Of a stretch of DNA of 64,000 nucleotides, positions 62,840-64,000 are shown piece after piece. Numbering within the stretch: position 1 is the first letter of the stretch; every line of letters starts with the position of its first letter. The stretch is from Bifidobacterium sp. ESL0732 (GTDB lineage Bacteria; Actinomycetota; Actinomycetes; Actinomycetales; Bifidobacteriaceae). The position numbers were made by a program, and so were the translations under genes. The notes below the pieces were generated by a model. The model was not told the DNA's origin. It searched no databases and saw only the letters and a program-made list of their open reading frames with translations. The stretch lies in the NCBI RefSeq assembly GCF_029395535.1, contig NZ_CP113920.1, positions 1,178,001-1,242,000 of the forward strand. Reading direction: 5' to 3'.

Positions 62840-64000
62840 TGCCATAAGCCTCGCGGCCACCCCCCTCGCCCGGGGTCAGATGTGTACCATCATCGTAGAA
62901 ATATTCGGGATGAGCGTTACTTAACGAATACCAGTCCAGCAGGCCGACATTCTTATGTTTGGCGACTACCGAACGCAGAATACGATTGTTGGAATCTTGC
63001 CAGTCTGTAGGCGAACGGACGGTGGTGAGATACAGTGGCTCGTTACCTACCGCCCCTATCAGATCCTCCACCTGCTGTTCGTCAGCGATTCTGTCGTTGG
63101 TCCCTAGGGCCATGATAACCACGCTTCCGGCCTGACCTTGCGTCTGATGCTGGCGATAGAGGTCGGCACCCGTGCCGAAATGACGGCCAACCATATTGTC
63201 CTGAACGCTTGCCGGAATGTGCTCCTGGACGAAATCGTGTGCACCCATCTCGACAGAATCGCTGATAATCAGAGGATTCGCGCTGCACGAACCGGTCGCG
63301 GCGTCATATGTCCAACCTTTAGTGCTGAGATTTTTCGGCACTTTTGCGGCTTTCGGTACCAGACGCGGCGGCAGATTACGTGAAGGCTTGGGCACCGCCG
63401 AGCGACGCAGCGTCAAAAGGTCACGTTTGATCGGCGTGGCTATGCCAAGGCTGCGCCCGATGGAAAGGTATTCTTCGCGCAGGGCATCCGAACGTTGTGC
63501 GGCAATCCTATTGAAGTCGACAGGAAGGGCCGTACACAGCACCACTGCCACTACACCCAAAAGAGCAAGGATTTTGGTGATCAGACGCATTTCGCGAAAT
63601 GGCGTCTTCCCCTCGGGCACGGCTTTGCGCACGGCCTCCGCCATCTGATAAAAACCTTCGCAGACCGCCCAAAGTATGAGGAACTGGACGATCCATTCCC
63701 ACCAACGTAGAGGCTGTGTGCGAATGGCAGGGTTCATGAATTCGAGCAGTGGGTAATGAACTAGATAAATCGAGAATGAACGAGAACCAATATAACGAAA
63801 CACCCTCGATCCCAGCAGAGAACGGCAAAGGTTGCCCGGAACGAGAACAACGGCGATGAGCAACGCGGCGATTAACGCGACAGCCTGGAAACCCCCACGA
63901 TAGAGTATCACGTCGTTGCCCTGGGAAATGCAAAACAGGATGATCAGAGCAAAGAGAAGGCAGAATCCAGCAGATGCCAAGAGAAGATTAACTTGAGACG
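62808..64000 (-). CDS. Acyltransferase 3 / SGNH membrane protein (5' end outside the window)
   Basis: Partial gene with at least 390 aa. The N-terminal part is the end of an acyltransferase-3 (OafA/YrhL) domain, with several helices and YIGSRSFSIYLVHYPLLEF. After a linker (about 190-230) comes an SGNH-hydrolase-like domain with ISDSVEMGA (nucleophile serine), MALGTND, and DDGTHLTPGE (catalytic Asp-x2-His). Such two-domain proteins O-acetylate cell-surface glycans or peptidoglycan. The reading frame stays open to the window edge, so the ATG at 63980 need not be the start. The stop at 62808 overlaps tag. Confidence 0.85.
   Translation of the reverse strand, partial: SQVNLLLASAGFCLLFALIILFCISQGNDVILYRGGFQAVALIAALLIAVVLVPGNLCRSLLGSRVFRYIGSRSFSIYLVHYPLLEFMNPAIRTQPLRWWEWIVQFLILWAVCEGFYQMAEAVRKAVPEGKTPFREMRLITKILALLGVVAVVLCTALPVDFNRIAAQRSDALREEYLSIGRSLGIATPIKRDLLTLRRSAVPKPSRNLPPRLVPKAAKVPKNLSTKGWTYDAATGSCSANPLIISDSVEMGAHDFVQEHIPASVQDNMVGRHFGTGADLYRQHQTQGQAGSVVIMALGTNDRIADEQQVEDLIGAVGNEPLYLTTVRSPTDWQDSNNRILRSVVAKHKNVGLLDWYSLSNAHPEYFYDDGTHLTPGEGGGREAYGIMLRQGLCGQ

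Overview
The window reads as chromosome of a Bifidobacterium species (Actinomycetota, high-GC Gram-positive). The evidence is the cmk-der fusion, a fused PafB-PafC regulator, a eukaryotic-type UDP-glucose pyrophosphorylase, RbpA, a GarA-like FHA protein and mycobacterium-like gene order in several blocks. I cannot name the species. Most of the window is conserved housekeeping DNA; accessory material sits at about 0.2-7.6 kb and 27.3-30.05 kb.

Layout. (1) 0-7.6 kb: an MFS transporter, tRNA-Gly(GCC), then a sugar-use cassette (second MFS transporter, TetR regulator, DUF5060/DUF5605-type glycoside hydrolase, GPH-family symporter). Related 16-bp dyads lie before three of these genes. A diverged 32-34 bp direct repeat lies before thrS and again before tRNA-Gly, bracketing the tRNA and the cassette. 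(2) 7.7-16.7 kb: thrS, then a phosphatidylinositol-mannoside-like trio (CDP-alcohol phosphatidyltransferase, PatA-like acyltransferase, PimA-like mannosyltransferase), then yebC-ruvC-ruvA-ruvB-yajC. (3) 16.8-24.1 kb: apt, sucC-sucD, a DUF6350 membrane protein, purH, DUF3017, and a divergent aquaporin. (4) 24.3-27.2 kb: an RsuA/RluB-type pseudouridine synthase overlapping cmk-der. (5) 27.3-30.05 kb: an AT-rich patch with two overlapping unknown zinc-ribbon genes, tRNA-Pro(GGG), a degenerate copy of the tRNA 3' end plus terminator, a VOC pseudogene broken by a 19-bp tandem duplication, and the tail of a lost solute-binding protein. (6) 30.2-37.7 kb: UDP-glucose pyrophosphorylase, fused PafBC, a small membrane protein in the tatA position, a HelY-type helicase, and RbpA. 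(7) 37.7-42.5 kb: two 82-bp tandem repeats beside an orphan membrane protein, then (minus strand) pgsA, DUF881, sbp, DUF881, FHA and MerR, in the order of the mycobacterial garA locus. (8) 42.5-53.1 kb, minus strand: hisG-hisE, rpe, lgt, hisI-hisF, rlmN, cdsA, frr, pyrH, tsf, rpsB. (9) 53.4-64.0 kb: def, an acyl-CoA ligase, a DUF6459 protein, a GuaB3-type protein without the IMPDH cysteine, icd, a lipoprotein, an M23-type peptidase, tag, and a truncated membrane acyltransferase with an SGNH domain.

How the genes work together. The conserved blocks supply tRNA charging, recombination repair, purine and histidine synthesis, phospholipid and lipoglycan synthesis, and translation factors. The 2.1-7.6 kb cassette looks like a self-contained, repressor-controlled unit for taking up and cleaving an oligosaccharide. 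The 27-30 kb patch looks like a site of repeated gain and decay next to a tRNA gene. The best leads for undescribed biology are the zinc-ribbon gene pair, the 82-bp repeats, and the TetR-controlled glycosidase cassette with its bracketing repeat.
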